Assembly (NCBI GenBank): GCA_021738725.1
Contig: JAIPBE010000002.1
Coordinates: forward strand, 1-64,000
Reading direction: 5' to 3'
DNA: 64,000 nt
From: Saprospiraceae bacterium
GTDB lineage: Bacteria > Bacteroidota > Bacteroidia > Chitinophagales > Saprospiraceae
The notes under the pieces were generated by a model. The model saw only the letters and a program-made list of their open reading frames with translations. It did no database searches and was not told where the DNA came from. A program made the translations under genes and the position numbers. Of this stretch, positions 1 to 9,087 are shown in pieces; position 1 is the stretch's first letter; each line of letters begins with the position of its first letter.

Positions 1-27
1 ACTTGCGCCATGCCTGGCGCACAATTG

Positions 28-60
28 AAAAAAAGCGGCGTCCAATGGACGCCGCTTTTT
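28..60 (-). terminator. Intrinsic terminator of the type IX secretion operon
   Basis: A perfect 14-bp stem (30-43 with 47-60) and a 3-nt loop lie directly after the stop codon of the PD40-OmpA gene. Read on the minus strand, the hairpin is followed by a run of seven T (complement of 28-34), the form of a rho-independent terminator. A second small inverted repeat, GCGCCA/TGGCGC, lies just beyond at 5-20. Confidence 0.85.
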
Positions 61-62
61 GT

Positions 63-2588
63 TTACATGCGAACGATCTTGAATTCCGTTCGACGATTCA
101 TCTGGTGTTCCTCCTCTTTACATCGCACTCCGTCATCACATTTATTGACCAGTTGCCGCTCACCATATCCTTTGGCGATCAGACGATTGACATCGATCCC
201 TTTTTCCTGCAAATAGTTAATGGCTGATTGCGCCCTTCTCTGGGATAATTCCTCATTGTACTCATCCCGACCGCGGCAATCCGTGTGGGAACTGAGCTCG
301 ATTTCCATATTGGGAAACTTGTTCATCAGACGCACTAACTCATTCAAATTGTCGAAAGCATCCTTCCGAATGGTCGCCGCATCATAATCATAGTAGATGC
401 CTTCCAATTTAAACTTTGCTCCTTCAGTCAAATCTTCTTCTTCGATACCCAATATAATCGGTTCGATCTCGATCACCCGATTGGCCATCGGTGCCATACC
501 TTTTATTTCCGGTGCACTCAACGCGATTACAGAGCTGAGATAACCTTCTGCTTTTGCCCGGATCTGGTAGCGCTTGCGCTCATCTAGCATCCAGGGCAAG
601 TTGGGATCGGGGGCATCCCCGGTTGTGGCGGTCTCTGCAAATCCCTGATCGGTAAGAAACTTGGCCGTGATCAGATCAACTTGCACATCATTCCAATCCA
701 TAATGCCTTTTTCAGTTGTCGAACGCAACTGATAACGACCTTTGAACCAGGCACGCAATTCATCCGGATCAGCCGGCTTTTTCTCTTTGAGCGATCCCAA
801 TGGCTTCGCTTTCGGTATCGCCTCCAAACCAATGATCGGTTTTTTTGCCTTCCGATCACGTAGTTGGACCAGATCGCCCTCTACGAATATGGCTCCAGCA
901 GGAAAGAGGGAGGGATCGAAAAGATTCAACGCCGAATTCGATTTGTCTTCTTCCTTTGCGGATTGAGACACTGAAACCAGACGGCCTCCCGGTGTCATTT
1001 CAAATACTTCTAAAAAAGGATTTGGTACCGGCAAGCCACTGTCTTTATCCAATACTTTGAATACAAAAGGCTGATAAACACCTCGCTCCAGTTTGATGAT
1101 CTGGTCATCATCATTGGGCAGAGTGACCGCATAGTTGCCCGAGATAAATCCGGAAGCAGATACTTCGATCGTATGAGAACCTGGAGTGAGGGATTGCATC
1201 TTCAATTTCCCGTCATCATTAGATTCCAGCAATTGTTTGCCAAATTTCACTTTTGCACCGGGGATGGACAATCCCGTTTCCGAATCGACGATCATCAATT
1301 CTGCAGTTGCGTACGGAAGTTCACCCAGGGGTTTGTTGGAGACCCACTGATAGATGTCGTCCTGCCCTGCTCCACCCGGTCTGTTTGTGCTGACATATCC
1401 GGTTCTGCGGCCGGTCATTGTGGTCAATGCAAAATCATCATAGCTTGTATTGATCGCCTCGCCGAGATTCCGACCTATCGTTAGTGCTTTATCTTCTCCC
1501 GGGGAAACCACAAAGAGGTCAAGGCCTCCAAATCCGGGCAATCCATCAGATGAATAGAATAAGAATCCATCGTCACTGATGTGTGGAAAGACCTCATTGC
1601 CCGGGCTGTTGATCCCGGGGCCCATATTCTGCGGAACACCCCAGATAGCACCCAATCGTTCCACCTTATAGATATCCATCCCCCCCAGCCCACCGGGCAT
1701 ATCCGATGCGAAATAGAGTGTTTTGCCAGAAATATCCATGGTGGGATGGCAGGTCGCATATGCCGGAGAAGAAAATGGAACGCGTGATATGGCCTTCCAT
1801 CGATTTCCTTTGCGCCTGGCTTCCCAGATCGTCAGGTCACGCATGCCTTGTTCATTGAGTCCGCCATCCTGGGTCCGAGTCAGATACAGACTTTGGGCAT
1901 CTGGCGCTACGACCGCAGAGCCATCATGGAACCGAGTATCCAATTCACGAAATTGGGTTGGCTTCGACCATTGGCCACTTTCATTACGTTCAGCTGTGAA
2001 AATCTCTGTGTATCCGCGCATGGTCCAAGGATCATGGAGGATCCCTGGACGACTGAAGGTGCGATCTGTTGTGAACAACAATTTATTCTCCCAGGGAAAA
2101 GCAGAAAATTCACTGGAAGCCGTATTGATCCCGGCGAGACCATTGAACTGTACAACGAGCGGATTCTCCTCCTTTGAAACGACAGGACAGAGCACTTCAG
2201 CAGACCTGCCCATCTCCTCCAGATATCGAGTATACCATAACTGCCCTTCCTCACATTGGCCGGTCATTTTCAGGACAAGTGCATAGTAGAGATAGTCCTC
2301 TGGAGTGCGGACCTGCTGAATGCCCTTGCCATACCAGATGGAGGCCTCCACAGGCTGTCCGTTCAGGCGATAATTGTCACCCAACTGGAGACAGATCGTC
2401 GGCGACTTCTCCAACGCTTCAATATCCTTCAGATACTTGGCGGTTGACAGGGCAAATCCCCCCCGATGAGGAAGATTAAACGGATCCGCCTTCTTCATAT
2501 AGGTTTTATCCGTATAGTCGAATCCCGACTGCGCCAGTATACTACCAGCGAACAGGATCAGGATGAATATGGTGATTGTGCGTGTCAT
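63..2588 (-). CDS. PD40-repeat, OmpA-family outer membrane lipid/peptidoglycan anchor (PorE-like)
   Basis: This 841-aa secreted protein begins with a signal peptide (about residues 1-20, ending at LAQ). A short TPR-like helical stretch follows (about 60-125), then WD40-like PD40 beta-propeller repeats (about 150-410), a carboxypeptidase-regulatory-like beta domain (about 430-505), and a C-terminal OmpA peptidoglycan-binding domain (about 725-841). In the OmpA domain the motif SHTDCRGRDEYNEELSQRRA carries the Asp and Arg that hold diaminopimelate. This architecture is common in Bacteroidota next to PorP/SprF genes and resembles PorE, which ties the type IX secretion machine to peptidoglycan; the exact role here is inferred. 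It is the last gene of the operon, 12 bp after the PorP/SprF gene, and ends at a strong terminator. Confidence 0.85.
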   Translation of the reverse strand: MTRTITIFILILFAGSILAQSGFDYTDKTYMKKADPFNLPHRGGFALSTAKYLKDIEALEKSPTICLQLGDNYRLNGQPVEASIWYGKGIQQVRTPEDYLYYALVLKMTGQCEEGQLWYTRYLEEMGRSAEVLCPVVSKEENPLVVQFNGLAGINTASSEFSAFPWENKLLFTTDRTFSRPGILHDPWTMRGYTEIFTAERNESGQWSKPTQFRELDTRFHDGSAVVAPDAQSLYLTRTQDGGLNEQGMRDLTIWEARRKGNRWKAISRVPFSSPAYATCHPTMDISGKTLYFASDMPGGLGGMDIYKVERLGAIWGVPQNMGPGINSPGNEVFPHISDDGFLFYSSDGLPGFGGLDLFVVSPGEDKALTIGRNLGEAINTSYDDFALTTMTGRRTGYVSTNRPGGAGQDDIYQWVSNKPLGELPYATAELMIVDSETGLSIPGAKVKFGKQLLESNDDGKLKMQSLTPGSHTIEVSASGFISGNYAVTLPNDDDQIIKLERGVYQPFVFKVLDKDSGLPVPNPFLEVFEMTPGGRLVSVSQSAKEEDKSNSALNLFDPSLFPAGAIFVEGDLVQLRDRKAKKPIIGLEAIPKAKPLGSLKEKKPADPDELRAWFKGRYQLRSTTEKGIMDWNDVQVDLITAKFLTDQGFAETATTGDAPDPNLPWMLDERKRYQIRAKAEGYLSSVIALSAPEIKGMAPMANRVIEIEPIILGIEEEDLTEGAKFKLEGIYYDYDAATIRKDAFDNLNELVRLMNKFPNMEIELSSHTDCRGRDEYNEELSQRRAQSAINYLQEKGIDVNRLIAKGYGERQLVNKCDDGVRCKEEEHQMNRRTEFKIVRM

Positions 2589-2600
2589 GTACTTGGGGGA

Positions 2601-3524
2601 TTAAAAGAATCGAATGTGACGGGTTCCATCGGTCGCGCGGTCCAGGCTGTATTCCAGCATGATCTCCGCTGTACCATTGGAATACTGGTTCAAGGCAGAG
2701 ACCGTGAAATCATAGCCCATACCCAACTTCCACTGGGTTGACAATCGATACTGAACGATCCCGGAAAAGGCATCATCCAGCCGATAGGCGGCACCGATGA
2801 TCAACTGATTCATAAAGAGCATACTGAGATCGACTCCCAGATCCAGAGGGGCGGAAGGGTTATAGCTCATCAGCACGCCCGGCCGCACTCTGAAGTTGGG
2901 TGAAATGCCAACATCAAAGCCTGCCATACCATAGACTTCACGGATCTCACCCGACTTGACATCTTGGCTTCCACTCCCGCGATACAAGTGATTCTTCAGC
3001 AAACGCGGAATCGAAACCCCGACATACCAGGCCCGGCTATGGAGCGTCAGACCTGCACCAAAATTGGGCTTCCACACATTTTTCATTCCACTTCCGAGGA
3101 GTGGATCTCCGACATCGGCCGGATCGGCCATATCCCAGTTGATCCGACCATATTCAAGGGTTCCGGACAAGCCTCCCAGCAGTTGTAAATTTCCTGGCAA
3201 GCGCATGATATACGCATAGGAGGCTGTGGCCTGCCCGGTCTGGGTGATCCCGATCAGGTCGTAACTCATGGCCATACCCAGCACTGCATTATGCTGTGAG
3301 AGTGGTGCCACGACATTGAACATGCCTGTTCTGGGCGCTCCTTCCACACCAAACCACTGGTGACGGTATATGCCCGTAAAGGTCAGGGCTTCATAAGCGC
3401 CCACCAATGAAGGGTTGAAGTTCAACTTGTTGAACGTGAACTGCGTAAACTGCGCCGCCTGCTGTGATCGAGCAGCCGGAAGGCTGAATAGCAGGCTCAA
3501 TATGATGATGGATAATGTCCTCAT
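2601..3524 (-). CDS. PorP/SprF family type IX secretion outer membrane protein
   Basis: A 307-aa outer membrane beta-barrel with an N-terminal signal peptide (MRTLSIIILSLLFSLPAARS) followed by the family's opening signature QAAQFTQFTFNKLNFNPSLVGAY and the phrase YRHQWFGVEGAP. PorP/SprF proteins are partners of type B-signal cargo and help attach or export those giant proteins. The start at 3524 is preferred over an upstream ATG at 3563, because it gives a clean signal peptide and begins 10 bp after the stop of the giant cargo gene, while the longer form would overlap that gene. Its place between a type B cargo gene and a PD40-OmpA gene is the usual arrangement, so it probably serves the 1794-aa protein upstream. 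Confidence 0.9.
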   Translation of the reverse strand: MRTLSIIILSLLFSLPAARSQQAAQFTQFTFNKLNFNPSLVGAYEALTFTGIYRHQWFGVEGAPRTGMFNVVAPLSQHNAVLGMAMSYDLIGITQTGQATASYAYIMRLPGNLQLLGGLSGTLEYGRINWDMADPADVGDPLLGSGMKNVWKPNFGAGLTLHSRAWYVGVSIPRLLKNHLYRGSGSQDVKSGEIREVYGMAGFDVGISPNFRVRPGVLMSYNPSAPLDLGVDLSMLFMNQLIIGAAYRLDDAFSGIVQYRLSTQWKLGMGYDFTVSALNQYSNGTAEIMLEYSLDRATDGTRHIRFF

Positions 3525-3534
3525 TGTATTTACT

Positions 3535-6500
3535 TTAATCCCGTTGAATATGGAGATAACCACTCAGGGTTTGTTCATTCAATCCTTTGATCTGAATCAG
3601 ATAGAAATAGGTGCCATGGGTCAATGGAGTGCCATTGTAGGTACCATTCCAATCCTGTTGATAATTGTCTGTTGAATAGACCAGGCCACCCCATCGGTTG
3701 AAGATGGACAAGGTGTGTTCCGGATAGTCGTCCAGACAGGGCACCAGAAAATAGTCGTTGAACCCATCCCCGTTAGGGGTGATGATATTGTGAATATCAC
3801 AGTCCGTCGGTGTAATATCTTCTGATATTTCAATGGTCAGGATACCCTCATCACAGGCTTCTTCGCAGATACTTCCGCAAATGGAGTAGACAACCGTCAC
3901 GGTTCCGGTAAAGCCCGGCTCTGTTTCGTATTTGAATGTTCCATCTGCCTGCAAGGTCAATTCGCCGAAGGCCGGACCACTGACGATGGAGATCAATAGA
4001 CTCTTGGTGTTGAATTGATCGTTGGCGAGCAAGTTACCCTGAAGCAACTTCTGGGTATACGGAATCTGGTAATTGTCATTCTGGGCCACTACGATCGCGG
4101 CAGGTAACACGGTCAGATTGAACGGCAATGCATTGGCCGATGTACAACCATCCACTGTCACATTGACGGCATATCCACCATTGTCATCTTCCTGGGCATC
4201 CTTCAGGATATAGAAAGGTTCCAGAGAGGACCCGATCGGGTTGAATGATCCACCTTGTGATTGGAACAACCACGTGTATCCAACGTCCTGTCCGGAATAG
4301 AGCTGACTGGACAGAATAATGGAATCACCAATGCAGATCTCCGCAGGATCGATATCGATCAGTGGTGTGGTCGGCACAGGCTTCACATCCAGGAAGAGCG
4401 ACATGGTATCTCCGGAACACCCTTGACTGGATAAGACGGTCAGGGTATAATATCCCTCAGCAGCAGGGGTTGCTACGACTGGTGCCGTTAAGGGTGCTGC
4501 ATTCGGTACGGTCTTTTTGACCTTGTAGTTGGCAGGCCCAGTCCAGATGTAGGTCAGGTCTGCGGGAAATAGTTGAATGTTCTGGCCGGTCAGGATCACC
4601 TGCGAACCATTGCAGATCTCAATAACCGGTGGCAAGTCGTCCAACACTGGGGTCACATCCGGCCAGCAGTTGAACTGGCGGAATTCATCTACGTTATTCA
4701 TATCCGTATCTGGACATGGCTCTCCTCCAGGGCACTCCTCTTCATCCGTCCAGAAGTCGTTATCACTGTTGAGGTCATCCACATCCGGAATACCATCACC
4801 ATCTGAATCCACACAATTCCAGGGATCCGGGCATTCGTAGCCATCGCCAATACCATCCCCGTCCCGATCGATATCCTGGAAGTCGGGTGCCAGGTCCAGA
4901 TCGAGGTCGCGCGGATTAGAGATAGAGGCCAGAGTGGTGCCTGTGGCATCCATGATCAGTGCTCCACGGTTATTGGCCTGTACCGGGCTCACACCTGGAT
5001 GGAGATCTTGATCTGGGTCAGCCAGTGGTGCTTCGACCACATCGGGCAACGAATCTCCGTCCGAGTCAAGGTCTCGGTAGTCTGGTTCTGCATCCTTGTC
5101 CGTATTGACCAGCTTGGAGGTAGACTTGATCGTAAATCCGACCGCATCGCTCAACAATCGGCCATTGGCATCGACAGTGACCGGCCCCTGACCCGGCTCG
5201 CCATCCTTGTCGGCATCCGACTGGATATTCTCCAATGCGTCATGGATACCATCATTATCCGAATCGAGATCGCGGTAGTCCGGGACACCATCCTGATCAG
5301 CGTCACGAGGCTGCTTCAATGGATTACCGGTATTCATTGGATCGATCACCAAGGCGATGCCCCGCAAGCCAACGGCTGGTGATCCAGAGCCATCATCCAA
5401 TCGGCCATCGTCATTACTGTCCAGGAAGGCATACCCTTCTTCGGCCGCATCGTGCAAACCATCATTGTCACTGTCCAAATCAAGGTGATCATAGAGGATA
5501 TCACCATCGCTATTCAGACGTACATAATTAATCGTAGCCGTAAATGCGTCCGGATCTGTCGCTATTGGATTGTACAGGCCATTGGCACCAAAGAAAAGTT
5601 TTGGACCATCGATGATGCCATTACCATTGGCGTCTGGTGCATCATGGCCGGCCTCGAACAGATCGGTCAGTCCATCATTATCACTGTCGAGATCGACATG
5701 ATTGGCCACTCCATCACCGTCCGAATCATATGCTGCAGCCACACGATCGCATATACCATCATTATTGGCATCGATGCAACCATTGTTGACAGCTGGGTCA
5801 TTCGCATCCCAGTAATTGGGGATAAAGTCATTGTCTGCATCGCCGTCGGGGTCCTTTCCACCAGGCAGACAGGCAAATCCGGGAACCCCTTTACAGAATT
5901 CCATATTATCTGGAATACCGTCATTGTCATTATCGAGGTCTTCATAGTCACGTACGCCGTCACCATCAGTATCGTTGGTATAGAAGCTGTTGGGATCCCG
6001 GAAGTCATCGACTCCATCCGTATCCGAATCCGGGCAATCTGGATCATCGCCATTCGGACATTCGACAGCATCCCCCAGGCCATCATTGTCACTATCCAGG
6101 TCGTGATAATCCGGAATGCCATCCCCGTCCGTATCCGGACAAGGAACCCCCGTTTCACACTCATAACCATCTGAGATGCCGTCATTGTCACTATCGGTAT
6201 CCTGGAAATCCGGAGTGCCATCACCATCAAAATCAGGTGGAATATGCACATTGACCAGGGGATCGCCATTTTCATCAGAAATGGGGACACCAAATGTATT
6301 TACGGTAGGAATACCAAAACCTGAAATGCCATCGTGATCCGGGTCGTAGACGCCGGCTTCATAGGTATCAAAGATGCCATCTGCATCACTGTCCAGATCC
6401 TGAAAATCTGGTAGTCCCAGCATATCTGTATTCACTGGATACGAGGTTGTCGAAACGGAATTTCCATCACCATCCTCATAGACCTGTCCGTTGGCATTGA

Positions 6501-8919
6501 CCTTGAGATCGACATTTGCACCAGTCCCCAGAAAGCCATTGTTATCGCCATCCGGATTGACTGTTTCGATGACATCCATCAAACCGTCATTATCCGAGTC
6601 ATGGTCCAGATAATTGGGGATTCCATCTCCGTCAAAATCTATGGCAGGTTTCAAGGGATTCCCGCTGGCGGACGGACTGATCTGGATGGGAAATCCAACG
6701 CTGTCAACCATAATCCCGCCAAAACCATCGTCGATGGCTCCATCATTATTACTGTCCAACATCCCCATGTCGTTTTCAGCAACGTCGTTGATGCCATCGT
6801 TATCTGATTCGCGATCATCGTTATCTGGAACGCCATCGTTGTCCTTATCCGGAGGGAGATAGGTGGCAACTGCCAACTGTCCATTCGCCACACTGGAGAT
6901 ACTGTTATAAAACCCATTGTTCCCGAAATCAGCAGTGGGTGCATTGATCACACCGTTTCCATCCGGGTCCGGCACATCATGACCTGCTTCGTACATGTCA
7001 GGAATGCCATCATTATCGGAATCCAGATCCAGATGATCTGGCACTCCATCTCCATCCAAATCATACACACTCGCCACCTGGTCGCATATTCCATCGCCAT
7101 TGGCATCTGTACATGGGTTGACAAATGCGGGATCATTCGCATCTCTGAAGTTCAGGATCTTATCCTTGTCTTCATCATGTGACGGATCAAATCCTCCCGG
7201 CAAGCAGGCAAAACTGCCTGCCACCGAACAAAACTCCCGGATATCCGGAATACCGTCATTGTCGTCATCCAGGTCAATTACGTCAATAATTCCATCTCCG
7301 TCTGAATCAAGAGAAGGATCAATACAACTATCCACGATATCGATTATAATCGTTTTATCCTCAGAGATATCAGTGGTGGCCATGAAGGACCAATAGTCCA
7401 TCATCTTCTCATCTCCCAGAGAATTGGCATAGGCATATGGCTGATCTGTAGGTTGTGGATCCCCTGGCGTCCCTCCTCCACTGACGCCTCCTCCAATTGT
7501 GGAGTGATCGTACAGAAAGGATACTGTCCCTGGGTTTACCCCATTGAGTCGCGTGATATTGATACCCCCTGTAGTATTCTCAACGTCAAAAACCAGAAAG
7601 TGCATTTCACCACTGTAGATCGTACCAGACATCCGTAATGTCAATGGGAAATTCTTTTGTGGGGGAATGGGTACACCCAAATTGTCCAACCCATCCCAAA
7701 AAATGGAATCCATCCCTCCGAGCACTTCTTTAGCCATGGATACATCCACCGGATCATCGAATGATCCGTTCTGATCGACATCAATGCGTAATTCCACATC
7801 GCCACGACCTACTGTTTCAAAGCTGATAAAGCCGCCCTCTCCTACACCCATCACATAATCCCCGCAAATGGAATAAATGCTTGTATCTGCTACATAAGCG
7901 GAAAAATCAATATTGAAAAGTGGATTTGAATAGTCCGGGATAACCGGATTGAGCCAGTTTGAAAATTTGATATTTCTGAAAATATCAAAATCCGGTGCCT
8001 CTAATGGAAGATCTGGATCAGGAATATTGAAGAAGAGCTTGTTATTTGCAATCGGAGCAAAGTCTTTTGTTTGGGGTTCATAGAAGTATTTATTGCCATT
8101 TTGCCAGTTCAAAGCCTGCCAGGAACGGATAAACTCCGTATCCTCTGCAGAACGCAATATGGGCTTGCGTTCATGGTCTACAATTCCCCTGTTATTACTG
8201 GAAAGAAACCAACCCCAGGGATCCATATCTTCCATCTTGAGATTATACTGAATCCCTTCATCACTGAGTACATACAGGTCGATATCCGTCAAATTGCCAT
8301 TGTTGTTAACCACATAGGAGATTTCCTGAGTGAACACCCGACCTGTCAACATCTCTCCTCCATTGTTCGATGGGGCCATTTTAGACACCGTAATATCCCA
8401 GGCCAGAACAACCCGTTGATTCGTTGGCTGATCGACGATTCGTTGCCAGTTGTCTACATTCAACACGTTATTGAAGGGGCTGGTACTATATGCCGGATAT
8501 TCCAGCGTCACCGTCCATATACCTCCTTTGCCAGCCAGAACAGGTACAACACCAGGAATATACCCGGGCCCATTCAAAGTTCCACCACCAGTCGGTCCTG
8601 CAAACTCTTGTGTCTTATTGTAGATGATCCCCTTCTGAAAATTTTCACCCTTATTGTCGAATATGGCATATGTGGTACCATCTGGACGGATCACCTGGAT
8701 AAATCCCCCAGTAATTCCTACATGGCTCGATCCTACCTGGATAAATTCTCCAGCATTCGCATACACCTTGATCTGCTGGCGTTGCTGAGCATTGAAAAAT
8801 AGTCTGTACCCTTTCGTACTCACCAGGTCTTTGGAGCCCTCCGCATACAAGCCTGCTGAAGACAGAATAAGCCCGAACATCAAGGCCAGCACATTCCAAC
8901 GATACGTCATGGAGATCAT
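3535..8919 (-). CDS. Giant T9SS type B cargo protein with calcium-type DxDGDG repeats
   Basis: A 1794-aa secreted protein. It has a signal peptide (ends near residue 26, GLYA), an N-terminal beta-rich region of about 500 residues without a recognised fold, then about 880 residues of thrombospondin type 3-like repeats (DSDGDGIPD, DLDSDNDG) whose acidic residues bind calcium in that family. Two Ig/PKD-like domains follow (about 1420-1600), then a cadherin-like domain (NLLANDQFN) and the gliding-motility-associated C-terminal domain (ITPNGDGFNDYF, IFNRWGG, DWNGTYNG) used as a type B sorting signal by the type IX system. ATGs at 8917-8919 and 8908-8910 are both possible starts. It heads an operon with PorP/SprF and PD40-OmpA. 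The role is most likely a surface adhesin or stalk-like structural protein, which is inference. Confidence 0.85.
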   Translation of the reverse strand: MISMTYRWNVLALMFGLILSSAGLYAEGSKDLVSTKGYRLFFNAQQRQQIKVYANAGEFIQVGSSHVGITGGFIQVIRPDGTTYAIFDNKGENFQKGIIYNKTQEFAGPTGGGTLNGPGYIPGVVPVLAGKGGIWTVTLEYPAYSTSPFNNVLNVDNWQRIVDQPTNQRVVLAWDITVSKMAPSNNGGEMLTGRVFTQEISYVVNNNGNLTDIDLYVLSDEGIQYNLKMEDMDPWGWFLSSNNRGIVDHERKPILRSAEDTEFIRSWQALNWQNGNKYFYEPQTKDFAPIANNKLFFNIPDPDLPLEAPDFDIFRNIKFSNWLNPVIPDYSNPLFNIDFSAYVADTSIYSICGDYVMGVGEGGFISFETVGRGDVELRIDVDQNGSFDDPVDVSMAKEVLGGMDSIFWDGLDNLGVPIPPQKNFPLTLRMSGTIYSGEMHFLVFDVENTTGGINITRLNGVNPGTVSFLYDHSTIGGGVSGGGTPGDPQPTDQPYAYANSLGDEKMMDYWSFMATTDISEDKTIIIDIVDSCIDPSLDSDGDGIIDVIDLDDDNDGIPDIREFCSVAGSFACLPGGFDPSHDEDKDKILNFRDANDPAFVNPCTDANGDGICDQVASVYDLDGDGVPDHLDLDSDNDGIPDMYEAGHDVPDPDGNGVINAPTADFGNNGFYNSISSVANGQLAVATYLPPDKDNDGVPDNDDRESDNDGINDVAENDMGMLDSNNDGAIDDGFGGIMVDSVGFPIQISPSASGNPLKPAIDFDGDGIPNYLDHDSDNDGLMDVIETVNPDGDNNGFLGTGANVDLKVNANGQVYEDGDGNSVSTTSYPVNTDMLGLPDFQDLDSDADGIFDTYEAGVYDPDHDGISGFGIPTVNTFGVPISDENGDPLVNVHIPPDFDGDGTPDFQDTDSDNDGISDGYECETGVPCPDTDGDGIPDYHDLDSDNDGLGDAVECPNGDDPDCPDSDTDGVDDFRDPNSFYTNDTDGDGVRDYEDLDNDNDGIPDNMEFCKGVPGFACLPGGKDPDGDADNDFIPNYWDANDPAVNNGCIDANNDGICDRVAAAYDSDGDGVANHVDLDSDNDGLTDLFEAGHDAPDANGNGIIDGPKLFFGANGLYNPIATDPDAFTATINYVRLNSDGDILYDHLDLDSDNDGLHDAAEEGYAFLDSNDDGRLDDGSGSPAVGLRGIALVIDPMNTGNPLKQPRDADQDGVPDYRDLDSDNDGIHDALENIQSDADKDGEPGQGPVTVDANGRLLSDAVGFTIKSTSKLVNTDKDAEPDYRDLDSDGDSLPDVVEAPLADPDQDLHPGVSPVQANNRGALIMDATGTTLASISNPRDLDLDLAPDFQDIDRDGDGIGDGYECPDPWNCVDSDGDGIPDVDDLNSDNDFWTDEEECPGGEPCPDTDMNNVDEFRQFNCWPDVTPVLDDLPPVIEICNGSQVILTGQNIQLFPADLTYIWTGPANYKVKKTVPNAAPLTAPVVATPAAEGYYTLTVLSSQGCSGDTMSLFLDVKPVPTTPLIDIDPAEICIGDSIILSSQLYSGQDVGYTWLFQSQGGSFNPIGSSLEPFYILKDAQEDDNGGYAVNVTVDGCTSANALPFNLTVLPAAIVVAQNDNYQIPYTQKLLQGNLLANDQFNTKSLLISIVSGPAFGELTLQADGTFKYETEPGFTGTVTVVYSICGSICEEACDEGILTIEISEDITPTDCDIHNIITPNGDGFNDYFLVPCLDDYPEHTLSIFNRWGGLVYSTDNYQQDWNGTYNGTPLTHGTYFYLIQIKGLNEQTLSGYLHIQRD
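4670..7315 (-). repeat. Tandem duplication of a ~1.3-kb calcium-repeat supermodule
   Basis: Inside the giant cargo gene, two successive blocks (about 5990-7315 and 4670-5975) encode the same order of landmarks. These are FACLPGG, a DANDPA segment, CxDANxDGICDxVA, YEAGHD/FEAGHD, a DLDSDNDG series, GNPLK, and a closing Cys-rich stretch with CPDxDxxxVDxFR. This is a duplication of a unit of roughly 440 residues made of many short calcium repeats. Boundaries are approximate because they were placed by eye. Confidence 0.7.
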
Positions 8920-8968
8920 ATTAAAGAAATTTCAAATACATATTAATCAATATCTGTACCAACTTCAT

Positions 8969-8989
8969 TGCATGCACTCTATGCATGCA
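8969..8989. promoter_or_regulatory. Paired TGCATGCA palindromes between divergent genes
   Basis: The perfect palindrome TGCATGCA occurs twice, at 8969-8976 and 8982-8989, with centres 13 bp apart, in the 168-bp spacer between the giant cargo gene and the S9 peptidase. Two copies of one palindrome about one and a quarter helix turns apart look like an operator, but no regulator gene is adjacent and this remains a guess. Confidence 0.25.
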
Positions 8990-9059
8990 TGAAAAAATCA
9001 TGTCACAGATATGACCCCATATACGCAGAACCCTGATTTCAGGTTTCAAGGAGAATGTG

Positions 9060-9067
9060 TAGCTTTC
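9060..9067 (+). promoter_or_regulatory. Possible -7 promoter element for the S9 peptidase
   Basis: TAGCTTTC matches the Bacteroidota -7 consensus TAnnTTTG except for the last base. It would place transcription start near 9073, just before the ATG at 9088 and after the alternative upstream start, which supports the shorter reading of the peptidase. No clear -33 TTG is seen. Confidence 0.25.
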
Positions 9068-9087
9068 GAAATCCAACAGATTTACTC

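Noticed and set aside
3525-3563. A longer start for the PorP/SprF gene
   Set aside because: It overlaps the upstream gene's stop and hides the signal peptide.
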